64,000 bases of DNA, from assembly GCA_946220775.1 (NCBI GenBank), contig CAMIFC010000003.1, positions 1 through 64,000 on the forward strand, given 5' to 3'. The notes below the pieces were generated by a model that saw nothing but the letters and a program-made list of their open reading frames with translations, ran no database searches and had not been told where the DNA came from. Position 1 is the stretch's first letter, and every line of letters begins with the position of its first letter. The translations under genes were made by a program, and so were the position numbers. The DNA is from an uncultured Corynebacterium sp. (GTDB lineage: Bacteria; Actinomycetota; Actinomycetes; Mycobacteriales; Mycobacteriaceae). Shown one piece after another: positions 50,761 to 59,046 of this stretch.

Positions 50761-52115
50761 TGCCACAGTGGACCACATTTGACGCTCATGCTTGGCGGGA
50801 TGCGGTGGCTACGGCATCCGCAAAAGAAGGAGTCGAAGCAGCGCTCGCGGAGATCGACCGAGCCGATGGCACTCTGAATGCATTCTCGGTAGTTCTTCGG
50901 GATTCGGCGCGGAAACAAGCCATTCAGCTTGACCAATTGGATCCTTCAGCGCGAGGTCCGCTTCACGGGGTTCCCGTCGCAATCAAGGAAGAACTCGATG
51001 TTCAGGGCGCGCCAACGACGTTTGGCACCCGGGCTAACCCCACGGTGAAGACCGCTGATTCGGAGGTGGTCGCGCGCCTGCGTGAGGCGGGCGCGATAAT
51101 TGTCGGCAAAACCAACATGCCGGAGTTCGGCGCGTACCCATATACCTCGTCACGCGGCTACGGAGTGACTCGAAATCCACTGAATCCGGAGGTCACACCG
51201 GGTGGCTCCTCGGGCGGATCTGCGGCGGCGGTGGCTGCGGGCATGGTGCCCATCGCGATGGGCGGCGACGGCGGTGGATCAATTCGCATTCCCGCCGCGG
51301 CCTGCGGACTTGTTGGCCTGAAGCCCACGCGTGGCGCATTGCCCACGGATCCGTACCCTGACCTGTGGAAATCACTGGGAACATCCGGCCCGATCACCAA
51401 GTCGGTCCGGGATGCGCGTCTGATGTTTAGCGTGTTGTCCACGCCTCGGCCATTTACCGGTTCTTTTTCGGACGCCAATCCGTCAGACACATTATCTGCC
51501 CCAGGGTCATGGCGGATTGCGGTGATGACGAAGCCGGTCAACCCATTGGCGAAAGTCCATACGGACAACTTGACGGCCACGCTGAAAACCGCTGATCGCT
51601 TCGCCGCAATGGGCTGCGATGTGGTGGAGTTGGATGACCACCTCCCAGATCCGACCCTGCCGTTTTTGGCGTTGATGTTCGGCGGGATCCGTGAGGAAAT
51701 CGCTGGTTTGGAGCATCCGGACCGTATCGAACCGAGGCATAAGCTCACGAACTTGTTGGGTGCGTGGAGCACGCCGGCAGTTCAGCAGTGGGCTCAGGCG
51801 AAGGCCGAGGAGATTGGCACGGCAGTCGACAAGCTAATGGTGAAGCGGGGGATTAAGGCGATCCTGACCCCAACTGTTGCTGGTCGGCCTGCCCGCGCCG
51901 ATATCTTGACGGGGAAGGGGCCAATTCGCGCGTCGCTATCGAGCATCGGGCCGATCGCTTTTACAGCGATGTGGAACGTTGGAGGTCAGCCTGCGATTGC
52001 GGTGCCGGATGGAATGGGCTCCGACGGGTTGCCCACCAGCAGCCAGCTGGTTGGTGCCCGTGGCACTGAGGGGTTGCTGCTGGAAATGGCTCAGCGTATC
52101 AACTCGGCAGGGTAG
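50760..52115 (+). CDS. Amidase-signature family hydrolase
   Basis: A 451-residue amidase-signature enzyme. The Ser-cisSer-Lys triad is visible: Lys in VAIKEELD (near residue 80), the cis-Ser in PGGSSGGSAAAVAAG, and the nucleophile Ser in GGDGGGSIRIPAAACGLVGLKPTRG (pieces). Substrate is unknown; the coupling with the preceding flavoprotein suggests a small catabolic unit. A terminator follows 49 bp after the stop. Confidence 0.9.
   Translation: MPQWTTFDAHAWRDAVATASAKEGVEAALAEIDRADGTLNAFSVVLRDSARKQAIQLDQLDPSARGPLHGVPVAIKEELDVQGAPTTFGTRANPTVKTADSEVVARLREAGAIIVGKTNMPEFGAYPYTSSRGYGVTRNPLNPEVTPGGSSGGSAAAVAAGMVPIAMGGDGGGSIRIPAAACGLVGLKPTRGALPTDPYPDLWKSLGTSGPITKSVRDARLMFSVLSTPRPFTGSFSDANPSDTLSAPGSWRIAVMTKPVNPLAKVHTDNLTATLKTADRFAAMGCDVVELDDHLPDPTLPFLALMFGGIREEIAGLEHPDRIEPRHKLTNLLGAWSTPAVQQWAQAKAEEIGTAVDKLMVKRGIKAILTPTVAGRPARADILTGKGPIRASLSSIGPIAFTAMWNVGGQPAIAVPDGMGSDGLPTSSQLVGARGTEGLLLEMAQRINSAG
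51471..51487 (-). repeat. Copy of dispersed TGGCGTCCnAAAAArGAA motif
   Basis: The minus strand reads TGGCGTCCGAAAAAGAA, identical to the steB copy; identity extends to 20 bases (51471-51490 versus 7657-7676). It encodes FSDAN in the amidase frame. Confidence 0.6.
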
Positions 52116-52164
52116 TAGCGGGGCGGCCACCGAACCGCCGGGGCTGCCGGCCGCAGCGTTGTGG

Positions 52165-52192
52165 AACGGCTGGGGGCTAGCCCCCAGCCGTT
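52165..52192. terminator. Bidirectional terminator, amidase / Dyp peroxidase
   Basis: A perfect 14-bp inverted repeat, AACGGCTGGGGGCT and its complement, between convergent genes. Confidence 0.75.
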
Positions 52193-52203
52193 GGCGATAT
52201 CAC

Positions 52204-53127
52204 CTAGTCGGCGATATCGTCCAGCATCTCGACTGGTGGGACGAAGAACAACCCGCCAGTGATGGCGGTGGAAAAGTCGAGGATGCGGTCGTAATTTCCC
52301 GGAGGGTTGCCGATGAACATATGGCGAAGCATTTCCTCGGTAATTTCCGGATCGCGGGAATACCCGATGAAATAGGTTCCGAATTCCTTGTCGCCAAAGG
52401 AACCGAAGGCCATGTTCTGGCGTAGGATTTCTCGCGCGTTGCCTTCGTCACCATCATCGAGGTCATTGAGTGCCACATGGGAGTTCGGCGGCTTGTCATT
52501 GAGTTCTACATCGTCGAGCTTGGTGCGACCGATGGCGGCCTCTTGCTCCTCGGTTGATAGCTCATTCCAAGTTGACAAATCGTGCGTGTACTTCTGGATG
52601 TGAACATAGGATCCGCCAGCGAACTCTGGATCGTCAGCTGCGCTTACCTTCGCCGCGATATGAGCTGCATCGTCCTCAGGGTTCTCGGTGCCGTCCACGA
52701 AACCCAGCAAATCGCGTTGATCGAAGTAGGTGAACCCATGCGTTTCATCGACAACATCGACAGCATCGCCAAAAGCGTTGAGCATGATGCGTGCGGCCTC
52801 AAAGCAGAGATCGTGACGATCGGCGCGGTACTGCAGAAGCAGATCGCCTGGCGTGGCTGGGGCTTTATGCTTGCCGCCATCCAGCTCGATGAACGGGTGG
52901 AGCTTCTTAGGGCGCGGCAGGTCTGGGAGCATACGATCCCAGAGATCCGAGCCAATTCCAGCGACGGTCAACAGGTTGCTGTGCGGGGCGCGGAAAGATA
53001 CCGCCCGGTTGATTTCGGCAAGATCTCCGAGAGTTTCTCGGACATGATTCTCGCGACCTTGCTTGACTGTCAGCACTAGGAACATGCTGGCGACAGCAGG
53101 AGGGGCAACGACCTTTTGTGTACTCAT
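52204..53127 (-). CDS. Dyp-type heme peroxidase
   Basis: A 307-residue dye-decolorizing peroxidase. The signature GFVDGTENP with the distal Asp is near residue 140, and the proximal heme His is probably in NSHVALND with the distal Arg in GYSRDPEI nearby. The N-terminus lacks a Tat or Sec signal, so it is cytoplasmic or carried in an encapsulin; no encapsulin gene is next to it. ATG at 53127 (MSTQK) is preferred. A palindrome lies just upstream. Confidence 0.92.
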   Translation of the reverse strand: MSTQKVVAPPAVASMFLVLTVKQGRENHVRETLGDLAEINRAVSFRAPHSNLLTVAGIGSDLWDRMLPDLPRPKKLHPFIELDGGKHKAPATPGDLLLQYRADRHDLCFEAARIMLNAFGDAVDVVDETHGFTYFDQRDLLGFVDGTENPEDDAAHIAAKVSAADDPEFAGGSYVHIQKYTHDLSTWNELSTEEQEAAIGRTKLDDVELNDKPPNSHVALNDLDDGDEGNAREILRQNMAFGSFGDKEFGTYFIGYSRDPEITEEMLRHMFIGNPPGNYDRILDFSTAITGGLFFVPPVEMLDDIAD

Positions 53128-53153
53128 AAGCACCATCTTACGCGCTACCTATA

Positions 53154-53165
53154 ACACTGAAGTGT
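53154..53165. promoter_or_regulatory. Palindrome in the Dyp peroxidase promoter region
   Basis: ACACT-GA-AGTGT, extendable to TAACACTGAAGTGTCA with one mismatch, 27 bp upstream of the ATG. ATAAT/ATTAT arms follow at 53167-53180. This looks like an operator for a small dimeric repressor; the regulator is unknown. Confidence 0.4.
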
Positions 53166-53279
53166 CATAATGTATATTATCGGACAAAATGACCTGCGAA
53201 GATATTTATGGGTGCGTTTGCCGAGGTCTACTTATATCCACCGTTTTGTCACGTGTGACGAAACGTAGTGGTGAGGTGC

Positions 53280-53310
53280 GAAAAGAAAGGACGCCAACTG
53301 GGTGGCGTCC
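53280..53310 (-). terminator. mgtE terminator
   Basis: On the minus strand GGACGCCA-CCCAGT-TGGCGTCC is followed by TTTCTTTTC, 28 bp past the mgtE stop. Both arms contain the TGGCGTCC core of the dispersed motif. Confidence 0.8.
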
Positions 53311-53320
53311 TAAAAAGAAA
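53303..53320 (+). repeat. Intergenic copy of dispersed motif
   Basis: TGGCGTCCTAAAAAGAAA forms the right arm of the mgtE terminator and continues beyond it, matching 24223-24240. Confidence 0.55.
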
Positions 53321-53338
53321 TGAAGCAAGCGTGCTGAA

Positions 53339-54721
53339 CTAATGGCCGCTGGCCTGTCGGATCTGGTCGGCCATGATGAATCCGGCGATCGAGAAATAAA
53401 TGATCAAGCCGGTGGCGTCCACGAGCGTTGCGACAACTGGTGTGGAAAACACTGCCGGGTCCACGCCGATCTTCTTGGCGACGAGCGGCAACACGCCACC
53501 GACGATGCATGCCCAGCTACAGATCGCGACGATCGTCAGCCCGACCGTGACCGCAACCTTCGGGTAATACAGTAACGACAGAATCGGGAACGTCACGGCG
53601 CCCAGGAACACTCCTAGCAGGAATCCCACGCGGATCTCACGCCAGATGACTCTCATGATGTCTGATGGTCGAACCTCGTTGACTGCCAATGCGCGGACGA
53701 CCGACGATGCCGCCTGCGAACCTGCGTTACCGCCGGTACCAATCAGCATCGGGACGAAGATGCTGAGTACTACCACGGCCTCGAGCGTGTCCTCGAAGTA
53801 CTGCATCACGTTGATCGTGAGGAACGCCGCCAGGATTAGGACGATGAGCCAGACACCGCGCTTCTTCGCAAGTGTCATAACCGTTGCGGTCAGGTAAGGC
53901 TCGTTGAGTGGCTCTGCACCACCGGCACGATAAGCATCCTCCGTGACCTCGACCTCGAGGACTTCCATGGCATCGTCAACTGTGATGACGCCCAAGATGC
54001 GGTCTTCATCATCGACGACCGGCAGCGCCAGCAGGTCTGCTTCCTGCATCAAACGCGCCGCGACCTCCTGGTCCTCATAGGCCGTCACGGAGTGCAGATC
54101 ATCGTCCAGCAAGTCACTAACCAAGGTCCCCTCTGGTGCTGTGACTAGGTCAGATAGGTTCAACATGCCGACTAGCTTGCGGGAATCATCCGTAACCGCG
54201 ACCGTCGCCAAGGTGGACACATGGTGTGGATTCGCATAGTAACGCTGAGCGCGGGACTGCAGCTTTTCGAGCGACTCTTCCCTACTCATCTCTGGCGACA
54301 AGACCGTTGCGGTGGGAACCATCAAGCGTCCGGCGGACCTCGACGGATAGCCAAGGAGTCCACTAATCACCTTGCGTTGACGGTACGGCAGTCCCTGAAG
54401 CAGCCGAGACGCGACCTTCGCCGGCATCTCGTCAAGCAAGGACGCTTGGTCGTCAGGCGCGAGACTCTCGAAGATATCGCGCACATGATCATCGCGAAGC
54501 GCCTCGAGCAATTCAGCTTGGTGAACAGGATCGAGATACTCAAAAACGTCTAATGCGCGATCTTTCGGCAAGAGCCGAAACGCGATAGCTTGATCCGGGC
54601 CCTCAACACGCCCCAGCTCTTCTGCCACCGACACCGAACTTCGGGCATTCAGCCAATTACTGGCCGCATCCAAATCACGGTTTTCCAGCAGATCATGCAG
54701 TTCCGGCTCTGCGACAGCCAT
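53339..54721 (-). CDS. mgtE: Magnesium transporter MgtE
   Basis: A 460-residue MgtE-type Mg2+ channel/transporter. The N domain with repeated helical units (residues about 1-135), a CBS pair (about 140-265; MLNLSDLVTAPEGT, ILGVITVDDAME), a connecting helix, then five membrane helices from about 290 (GVWLIVLILAAFLTINVM, VVVLSIFVPMLIGTGGNAGSQAASSVVRAL with the pore motif, in pieces). Cytosolic Mg2+ closes the family's channel through N and CBS domains. It directly abuts the upstream 59-codon membrane gene, so co-translation is likely. Confidence 0.95.
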   Translation of the reverse strand: MAVAEPELHDLLENRDLDAASNWLNARSSVSVAEELGRVEGPDQAIAFRLLPKDRALDVFEYLDPVHQAELLEALRDDHVRDIFESLAPDDQASLLDEMPAKVASRLLQGLPYRQRKVISGLLGYPSRSAGRLMVPTATVLSPEMSREESLEKLQSRAQRYYANPHHVSTLATVAVTDDSRKLVGMLNLSDLVTAPEGTLVSDLLDDDLHSVTAYEDQEVAARLMQEADLLALPVVDDEDRILGVITVDDAMEVLEVEVTEDAYRAGGAEPLNEPYLTATVMTLAKKRGVWLIVLILAAFLTINVMQYFEDTLEAVVVLSIFVPMLIGTGGNAGSQAASSVVRALAVNEVRPSDIMRVIWREIRVGFLLGVFLGAVTFPILSLLYYPKVAVTVGLTIVAICSWACIVGGVLPLVAKKIGVDPAVFSTPVVATLVDATGLIIYFSIAGFIMADQIRQASGH

Positions 54722-54901
54722 TTAGGTGTCTCCCCTCTGGTGGCTCGCCCACATCTGATACCCAGTGACAGCCATTAAAATGGCGCACACTGCGGCAAAT
54801 AAATAATTCAACCCATTCCCGCCCGAGAGCAGCCAGATCGCCATGACCAGCAGGATCAGCAGTCGGATGACCCGAGACCAAAACATCACTTGGGGGTTCA
54901 T
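54722..54901 (-). CDS. 59-residue two-helix membrane protein abutting mgtE
   Basis: A short gene reading MNPQVMFWSRVIRL at its start and QMWASHQRGDT at its end. Two hydrophobic helices (IRLLILLVMAIWLLSG and YLFAAVCAILMAVTG) are joined by a Gly/Asn-rich turn (GGNGLN). AGGAG lies about 12 bp upstream. It starts 15 bp after the yceI stop, and its own stop is immediately followed by the mgtE ATG with no gap. Spacing, ribosome site and a clean two-helix pattern make it a real gene; function is unknown, but a small accessory subunit for MgtE is a reasonable guess. Confidence 0.8.
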   Translation of the reverse strand: MNPQVMFWSRVIRLLILLVMAIWLLSGGNGLNYLFAAVCAILMAVTGYQMWASHQRGDT

Positions 54902-54916
54902 GGGTTGGCTGGGCTC

Positions 54917-55612
54917 CTAGGACTTCTCAAAGACGAGGTGCAGGTCTACCGTTCCCTCGTCATCAATCTTTGCTGCGACGAATTCCGGGGTTTCAATCCC
55001 GAAGTCGCTGCGCTTGAATTTCACGTTACCTTGGACGATCACTTTGTCTTCAGTCCGAAGGACCTTCAGCGGAGTGGTGACGTCTTTAGATTTACCGCGA
55101 AGCTCCAAGATACCAGTGACATCTACTTCGCCGACCGAGCCATCGCTTGGAAGGTGGGACACATCAACGGGGTCAGTGATGCTAAAGCTTGCTTCTGGGA
55201 ATTCATTCGTGTGGAGAATCGACCTGCGCACGTTAATGTCGCGTTTTTCAACGTCCGAGGAAATCGTGTCGACCTTGACGGTGACGATTCCTTCCTCGAG
55301 GGTGTTGTTTTCGACGCGCAACTCCCCTGTCACATTTTTATTCTCTAGATTGTCAGTTCTGCCTGAGGTGGTCTTGCGTTGCCCTGGCAGGACTTCATCG
55401 AAAGTATACCCCGCCTGGGTGTGATTTGCCCCGGCGCCGGGGACAATTTCCCAGTGCCCGTCTGGTTCTGTCGTTGCCGGTTCCCCACCGGTTGTGAGGT
55501 CAGCCGTTTGAAGGCCACGATCGGTTAGCAGGTTGTAGGCGATGGGTCCGATAGCGAATAACGTGGCCGCGATGATGCCAATGACTCCGAGAGTGACAAT
55601 TCCCTTACGCAT
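54917..55612 (-). CDS. YceI-family protein, membrane-anchored
   Basis: A 231-residue protein with an N-terminal signal anchor (IVTLGVIGIIAATLFAIGPIAYNLL) and a YceI-like lipocalin-type domain at about residues 50-230 (GHWEIVPGAGANHTQAGYTFDEVL, SSDVEKRDINVRRSILHTNEFPEASF, in pieces). YceI domains bind isoprenoid or other hydrophobic ligands. It is the first gene of a probable yceI-small membrane protein-mgtE unit. Confidence 0.88.
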   Translation of the reverse strand: MRKGIVTLGVIGIIAATLFAIGPIAYNLLTDRGLQTADLTTGGEPATTEPDGHWEIVPGAGANHTQAGYTFDEVLPGQRKTTSGRTDNLENKNVTGELRVENNTLEEGIVTVKVDTISSDVEKRDINVRRSILHTNEFPEASFSITDPVDVSHLPSDGSVGEVDVTGILELRGKSKDVTTPLKVLRTEDKVIVQGNVKFKRSDFGIETPEFVAAKIDDEGTVDLHLVFEKS

Positions 55613-55683
55613 AACTCATAGCCTAATCGGTTGAAACACCATTGCCGAATACTGAATGTTAGCTGGGTGTCACCGGGGAGGTT

Positions 55684-56091
55684 TTATCCCCTGAACTGTT
55701 CTGCCGATCGGATCAGCTGCACGACTTCGACGGCGAGTTCCCGTGCGTCTTCGGTACCACTCCCCTCGTCCAGCGCCGTGATGACATCCTCAGCGCTGCA
55801 CCGCGCTTCGTAGAGCCTGTCCGCCAACCGGTCGAGTTGCGCGTCCGTAAGAAGCGCCCCTTTCGTTGGGACGCCAGCCCCCGCCAACTTTTTCCTTTGC
55901 TCATAGGCGCGCTGTCGGCAGGAACGGGAGCAATAGCGACGCTTGCGCCCGGTGGCGCTGGATTCGATTTCTGTGCCACACCACCAACAAAACTGGTGCT
56001 GGTCCTTCTTATTCTGCTGGTGTGGAAGTTCAGGCGACGTGGGCTGTTGAGGTGAAGATCGTGGTGACTGAGTGGGTGGCTGGGAGCTCAT
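55684..56091 (-). CDS. Zinc-finger-like protein with YCSRSCRQRAY motif
   Basis: About 135 residues. After a Pro/Gln/Ser-rich start there is CWWCG then, 16 residues on, YCSRSCRQRAYEQRKK, a treble-clef-like pattern with four Cys suited to one zinc. The C-terminal half is helical (TDAQLDRLADRLYEARCSAEDVITALD). Proteins with the RxxYCSxxCRQRAYR motif are widespread in actinobacteria without an assigned function; nucleic-acid binding is inferred. ATG at 56091 is chosen because earlier residues lie in rbpA's upstream region. It is divergent from rbpA. Confidence 0.75.
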   Translation of the reverse strand: MSSQPPTQSPRSSPQQPTSPELPHQQNKKDQHQFCWWCGTEIESSATGRKRRYCSRSCRQRAYEQRKKLAGAGVPTKGALLTDAQLDRLADRLYEARCSAEDVITALDEGSGTEDARELAVEVVQLIRSAEQFRG

Positions 56092-56230
56092 GGAACAAAA
56101 TGCTAGTCGTGTGCGTTGATAGAGGTACAGCTGGGTAACTTGCCCCCTGTGAAGCAAGTGTAGAGTTTGATGCAGGATGCGCAGGCACGAGCCGTGCGCA
56201 CGAGTTTTTCTTTTTGGAAGTGAGGAACGA

Positions 56231-56611
56231 ATGGCAGACCGCGTACTGCGAGGCAGCCGAATGGGTGCGGTGTCCTACGAGACCGATCGCGACCATGATC
56301 TTGCCCCACGTCAGATGGTGAAATACCAGACGGAAAGCGGGGAGATCTTCGATGTCCCCTTCGCAGACGACGCCGAGATTCCCCAAGAGTGGCTGTGCAA
56401 GAACGGCCAGGTCGGCACGTTGGTCGAGGGCACGGGGCAAGAATCCAAGCCGGTGAAGCCACCACGTACCCACTGGGACATGCTGCGCGAGCGTCGTTCG
56501 TTGGAGGAGCTAGACGTGCTGCTCGAGGAGCGCATTGAGCTGCTGCGTAAGCGTCGTCGCCAGGCGATGAAACTGCTGAAGGAGCAGGAGAAGGAAAAGG
56601 CGGGTAAGTAA
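56231..56611 (+). CDS. rbpA: RNA polymerase-binding protein RbpA
   Basis: A 126-residue RbpA, the actinobacterial factor that stabilises sigma A-holoenzyme and open complexes. The N-terminal tail RVLRGSRMGAVSYETDRDHD, the core domain with VKYQTESGEIFDVPFADDAEIPQEWLCKNG (pieces), and the C-terminal sigma-interaction domain THWDMLRERRSLEELDVLLEERIELLR are all recognisable. Only one Cys is present, so the zinc site seen in Streptomyces RbpA is absent, as in mycobacteria. The ATG at 56231 matches the conserved start MADRVLRGSR. Confidence 0.95.
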   Translation: MADRVLRGSRMGAVSYETDRDHDLAPRQMVKYQTESGEIFDVPFADDAEIPQEWLCKNGQVGTLVEGTGQESKPVKPPRTHWDMLRERRSLEELDVLLEERIELLRKRRRQAMKLLKEQEKEKAGK

Positions 56612-56640
56612 ACCGGGTTATTATTGCCCTTCCCGCAACG

Positions 56641-56679
56641 AAGGTGGCCACTGATCGGACTGATCGGTGGCCACCTTTG
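56641..56679. terminator. Bidirectional terminator, rbpA / ppm1
   Basis: AAGGTGGCCAC and GTGGCCACCTT with a 15-base loop containing a further TGATCGG repeat, between convergent genes and followed by TTTGC. Confidence 0.75.
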
Positions 56680-56700
56680 CGTTAGCTAGGGGCCGTGTTG

Positions 56701-57498
56701 CTAGTCCTGCAGTGCCCGCTCAATGGTGCCGGCAGTGACACGGCCAGCTTCGCGCACGAGGTTCATGATCTGGCCTGCGCGGTGCGCAATTCCCCACTTC
56801 GTTACCTGTGCCATTGCTTCGGTAACGATCTTGCCGCTCATCTTCGACTCTCCGATTTGGCGTTCAGTGAAGGTAATCGGGACTTCGCGGACATCCGCGC
56901 CCTCGTTGACGGCGCGCCAGGCCATGTCCACCTGGAAGACATAACCAGCGGAATCCACAGCGTCTAGGTCCATGCGCTCCAACAGATCCTTTTGGAATGC
57001 CCGGTAGCCACCAGTGATATCGGACAGGCCAGCACCCAGCGCCAAGGAGACATAAATGTTGCCACCGCGGGACAGCACCTGGCGGTCAGTTGGCCAGTTC
57101 ACAGTCTTGCCACCCTTGACGTAACGGGACCCGAGCACCAGCTCTGCGCCGTCATCGATCTTGTCGAGCAGCAAGTGCAACTGTTCTGGAGCGTGAGAGC
57201 CATCGGCGTCCATCTCACACAGGACCTCGTAGCCCTTATCCATTCCCCACTTGAATCCAGCGATGTAGGCGCCGCCCAGTCCGCCCTTGCCTTCGCGGTG
57301 CAAGACGTTAATCCGAGGATCCTTCGCTGCCATCTCCTCTGCCACATCCCCAGTTCCGTCAGGGGAATTATCGTCCACAACGAGGACGTCGACGCGCTCC
57401 GGTTCAGCGGTCAGCAGACGGTTAACGATGATCGGAAGGTTTTCCCGCTCATCGTAGGTTGGAATGATGACCAGTGTCTTGTCACTCAGCTTTGCCAT
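56701..57498 (-). CDS. ppm1: Polyprenol monophosphomannose synthase
   Basis: A 265-residue family 2 glycosyltransferase that makes polyprenyl-phosphate-mannose, the donor for lipomannan/lipoarabinomannan extension and protein mannosylation. Motifs: IIPTYDERENLPIIV at about 10-24, VDDNSPDGT, EMDADGSHAPEQL containing the metal-binding DxD-type site, and the C-terminal FTERQIGESKMSGKI. It follows lnt by 9 bp. In M. tuberculosis the two activities are one fused protein; in corynebacteria they are separate, as here. Confidence 0.93.
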   Translation of the reverse strand: MAKLSDKTLVIIPTYDERENLPIIVNRLLTAEPERVDVLVVDDNSPDGTGDVAEEMAAKDPRINVLHREGKGGLGGAYIAGFKWGMDKGYEVLCEMDADGSHAPEQLHLLLDKIDDGAELVLGSRYVKGGKTVNWPTDRQVLSRGGNIYVSLALGAGLSDITGGYRAFQKDLLERMDLDAVDSAGYVFQVDMAWRAVNEGADVREVPITFTERQIGESKMSGKIVTEAMAQVTKWGIAHRAGQIMNLVREAGRVTAGTIERALQD

Positions 57499-57507
57499 GT
57501 TTTGCTG

Positions 57508-59046
57508 TTACCTCTTCTGTTTCTTTCTTCCACTAGGTTGCCTTGATGCGAGAAATGCCGCAATGGCGCCGATAACGCCGAGTGAAGCGAGGATCCGTTC
57601 CGGCCACGCACCGGCACGAACCGACGGAGTGAGCGTGGTTCGCAGTGGTAGTTCAGCTTGCAGAATATCAGGCGTGAACAATCTACTCTGATTCACCACC
57701 TCCCCATTTGGCTTCACGATTGCCGACACGCCGGAGGTTGCTGCAACTACCACAGCGCGGTCGGTCTCGATCGCGCGCATGCGGCTCATGGCCAACTGTT
57801 GGTAGCTCATGTCGGTGAACCCGAAGGTCGCGTTATTAGTCGGGCTGGTCAGAATCTCTGCACCGTTGTTCACGGCTTCGCGCGGGCTGGCGTCAAAAGA
57901 AATCTCGTAGCAGGTCGATACGCCGACATGAGTGCTCCGGCCGTCTTCCCCCATCGTGACGACACCGGTGCCGTTGCCGGGCTGGAAATTGCCTGCGCGC
58001 TCGACGTTCTCGTTGACGTGCTTGAGGATGTCCCGGAACGGCATGTATTCCCCAAATGGCTGCAGGAATTTCTTGATGTGTCGCTGGCCAGGACCGGGCT
58101 GTTCCGCCGTGGTTGGGTTCCACGTCAGCATCGTATTCGAGTCACCAACCACCGTTCCGACCAGCGTGGGAGCATCGATGGCGTCCACCGCGCCCTGGAT
58201 CGACTCGCGGGCGAATTGGTCGTGGAACGGGTTGACGTCCGAAGAATTCTCCGGCCAAACGACGACATCAGGCTTGTCCGCCTCGCCACGGGCGACTTTC
58301 TCGGCGAGCTCGTGCGTCCGGCGAACATGGTTACTCAACACCGCCCGCCGCTGCGCAGCGAAATCCAATCCGGCGCGCGGCACATTGCCCTGAATAGCGG
58401 CGACGTTGATGGTCGGTTCCTCCTCACCACCGTCGTTGTGCATCGTGTGTCCATAACCAGCGCTTCCCAGCAGGACGCCAACCACAACCGCCGCGGAACC
58501 GATCTTGATCCGGACGTTCTTGTTGGCCAGAACCAGGTACAACGTCCCGCCGACGGCAACGATGAGGAAACTGACGAACGCTGCCCCACCCAACCGGATA
58601 TCGAAGCCCAAAGGACCGCCAACTTGTCCCCAAGCGATCCTGCCCCAGCCGAAGCCGCCGAAGGGCCAACTGGAGCGGAACCACTCCACGGCGACGAAGA
58701 AGAGCGCCGCAATAAGGATCGCGAGCGGGGCCTTACCTCGCCACCGCAGGATGAAGCGAAGTCCGAGCCCGAAAATGAGGGCATAGAGGGACTGGACGAT
58801 CGCCAGTGCAATCCATGCAGAGGCACCAACGAATTCGCCAATCCACGGGAGCAGGAAAAGATACGTCACCAGCGTTTGGACGAAGGACAACAGCACGGCG
58901 TGGCGTTCGGTCACCACGGCGAAGAAGAGGGTGAACGCCAAGGGGGCAGCCCACCACAATCCGGTGGGCTGGAAAGAAGCGAACACCATGAGCCCAGAAA
59001 AGGCTGCGCCAAATATACGCCCGATCAGCGGGAGCCAACGGGACAT
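57508..59046 (-). CDS. lnt: Apolipoprotein N-acyltransferase
   Basis: A 512-residue membrane enzyme that N-acylates lipoproteins (C. glutamicum ppm2/lnt). About six to seven N-terminal membrane helices up to residue about 200 are followed by a nitrilase-type domain. The catalytic Glu is in VVWPENSSDVNPF, the Lys in IKKFLQPFGEYMPF and the Cys in GVSTCYEISFD. A final membrane helix sits near the C-terminus (ILASLGVIGAIAAFLA). It overlaps the upstream fxsA stop by 1 bp. Confidence 0.92.
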   Translation of the reverse strand: MSRWLPLIGRIFGAAFSGLMVFASFQPTGLWWAAPLAFTLFFAVVTERHAVLLSFVQTLVTYLFLLPWIGEFVGASAWIALAIVQSLYALIFGLGLRFILRWRGKAPLAILIAALFFVAVEWFRSSWPFGGFGWGRIAWGQVGGPLGFDIRLGGAAFVSFLIVAVGGTLYLVLANKNVRIKIGSAAVVVGVLLGSAGYGHTMHNDGGEEEPTINVAAIQGNVPRAGLDFAAQRRAVLSNHVRRTHELAEKVARGEADKPDVVVWPENSSDVNPFHDQFARESIQGAVDAIDAPTLVGTVVGDSNTMLTWNPTTAEQPGPGQRHIKKFLQPFGEYMPFRDILKHVNENVERAGNFQPGNGTGVVTMGEDGRSTHVGVSTCYEISFDASPREAVNNGAEILTSPTNNATFGFTDMSYQQLAMSRMRAIETDRAVVVAATSGVSAIVKPNGEVVNQSRLFTPDILQAELPLRTTLTPSVRAGAWPERILASLGVIGAIAAFLASRQPSGRKKQKR

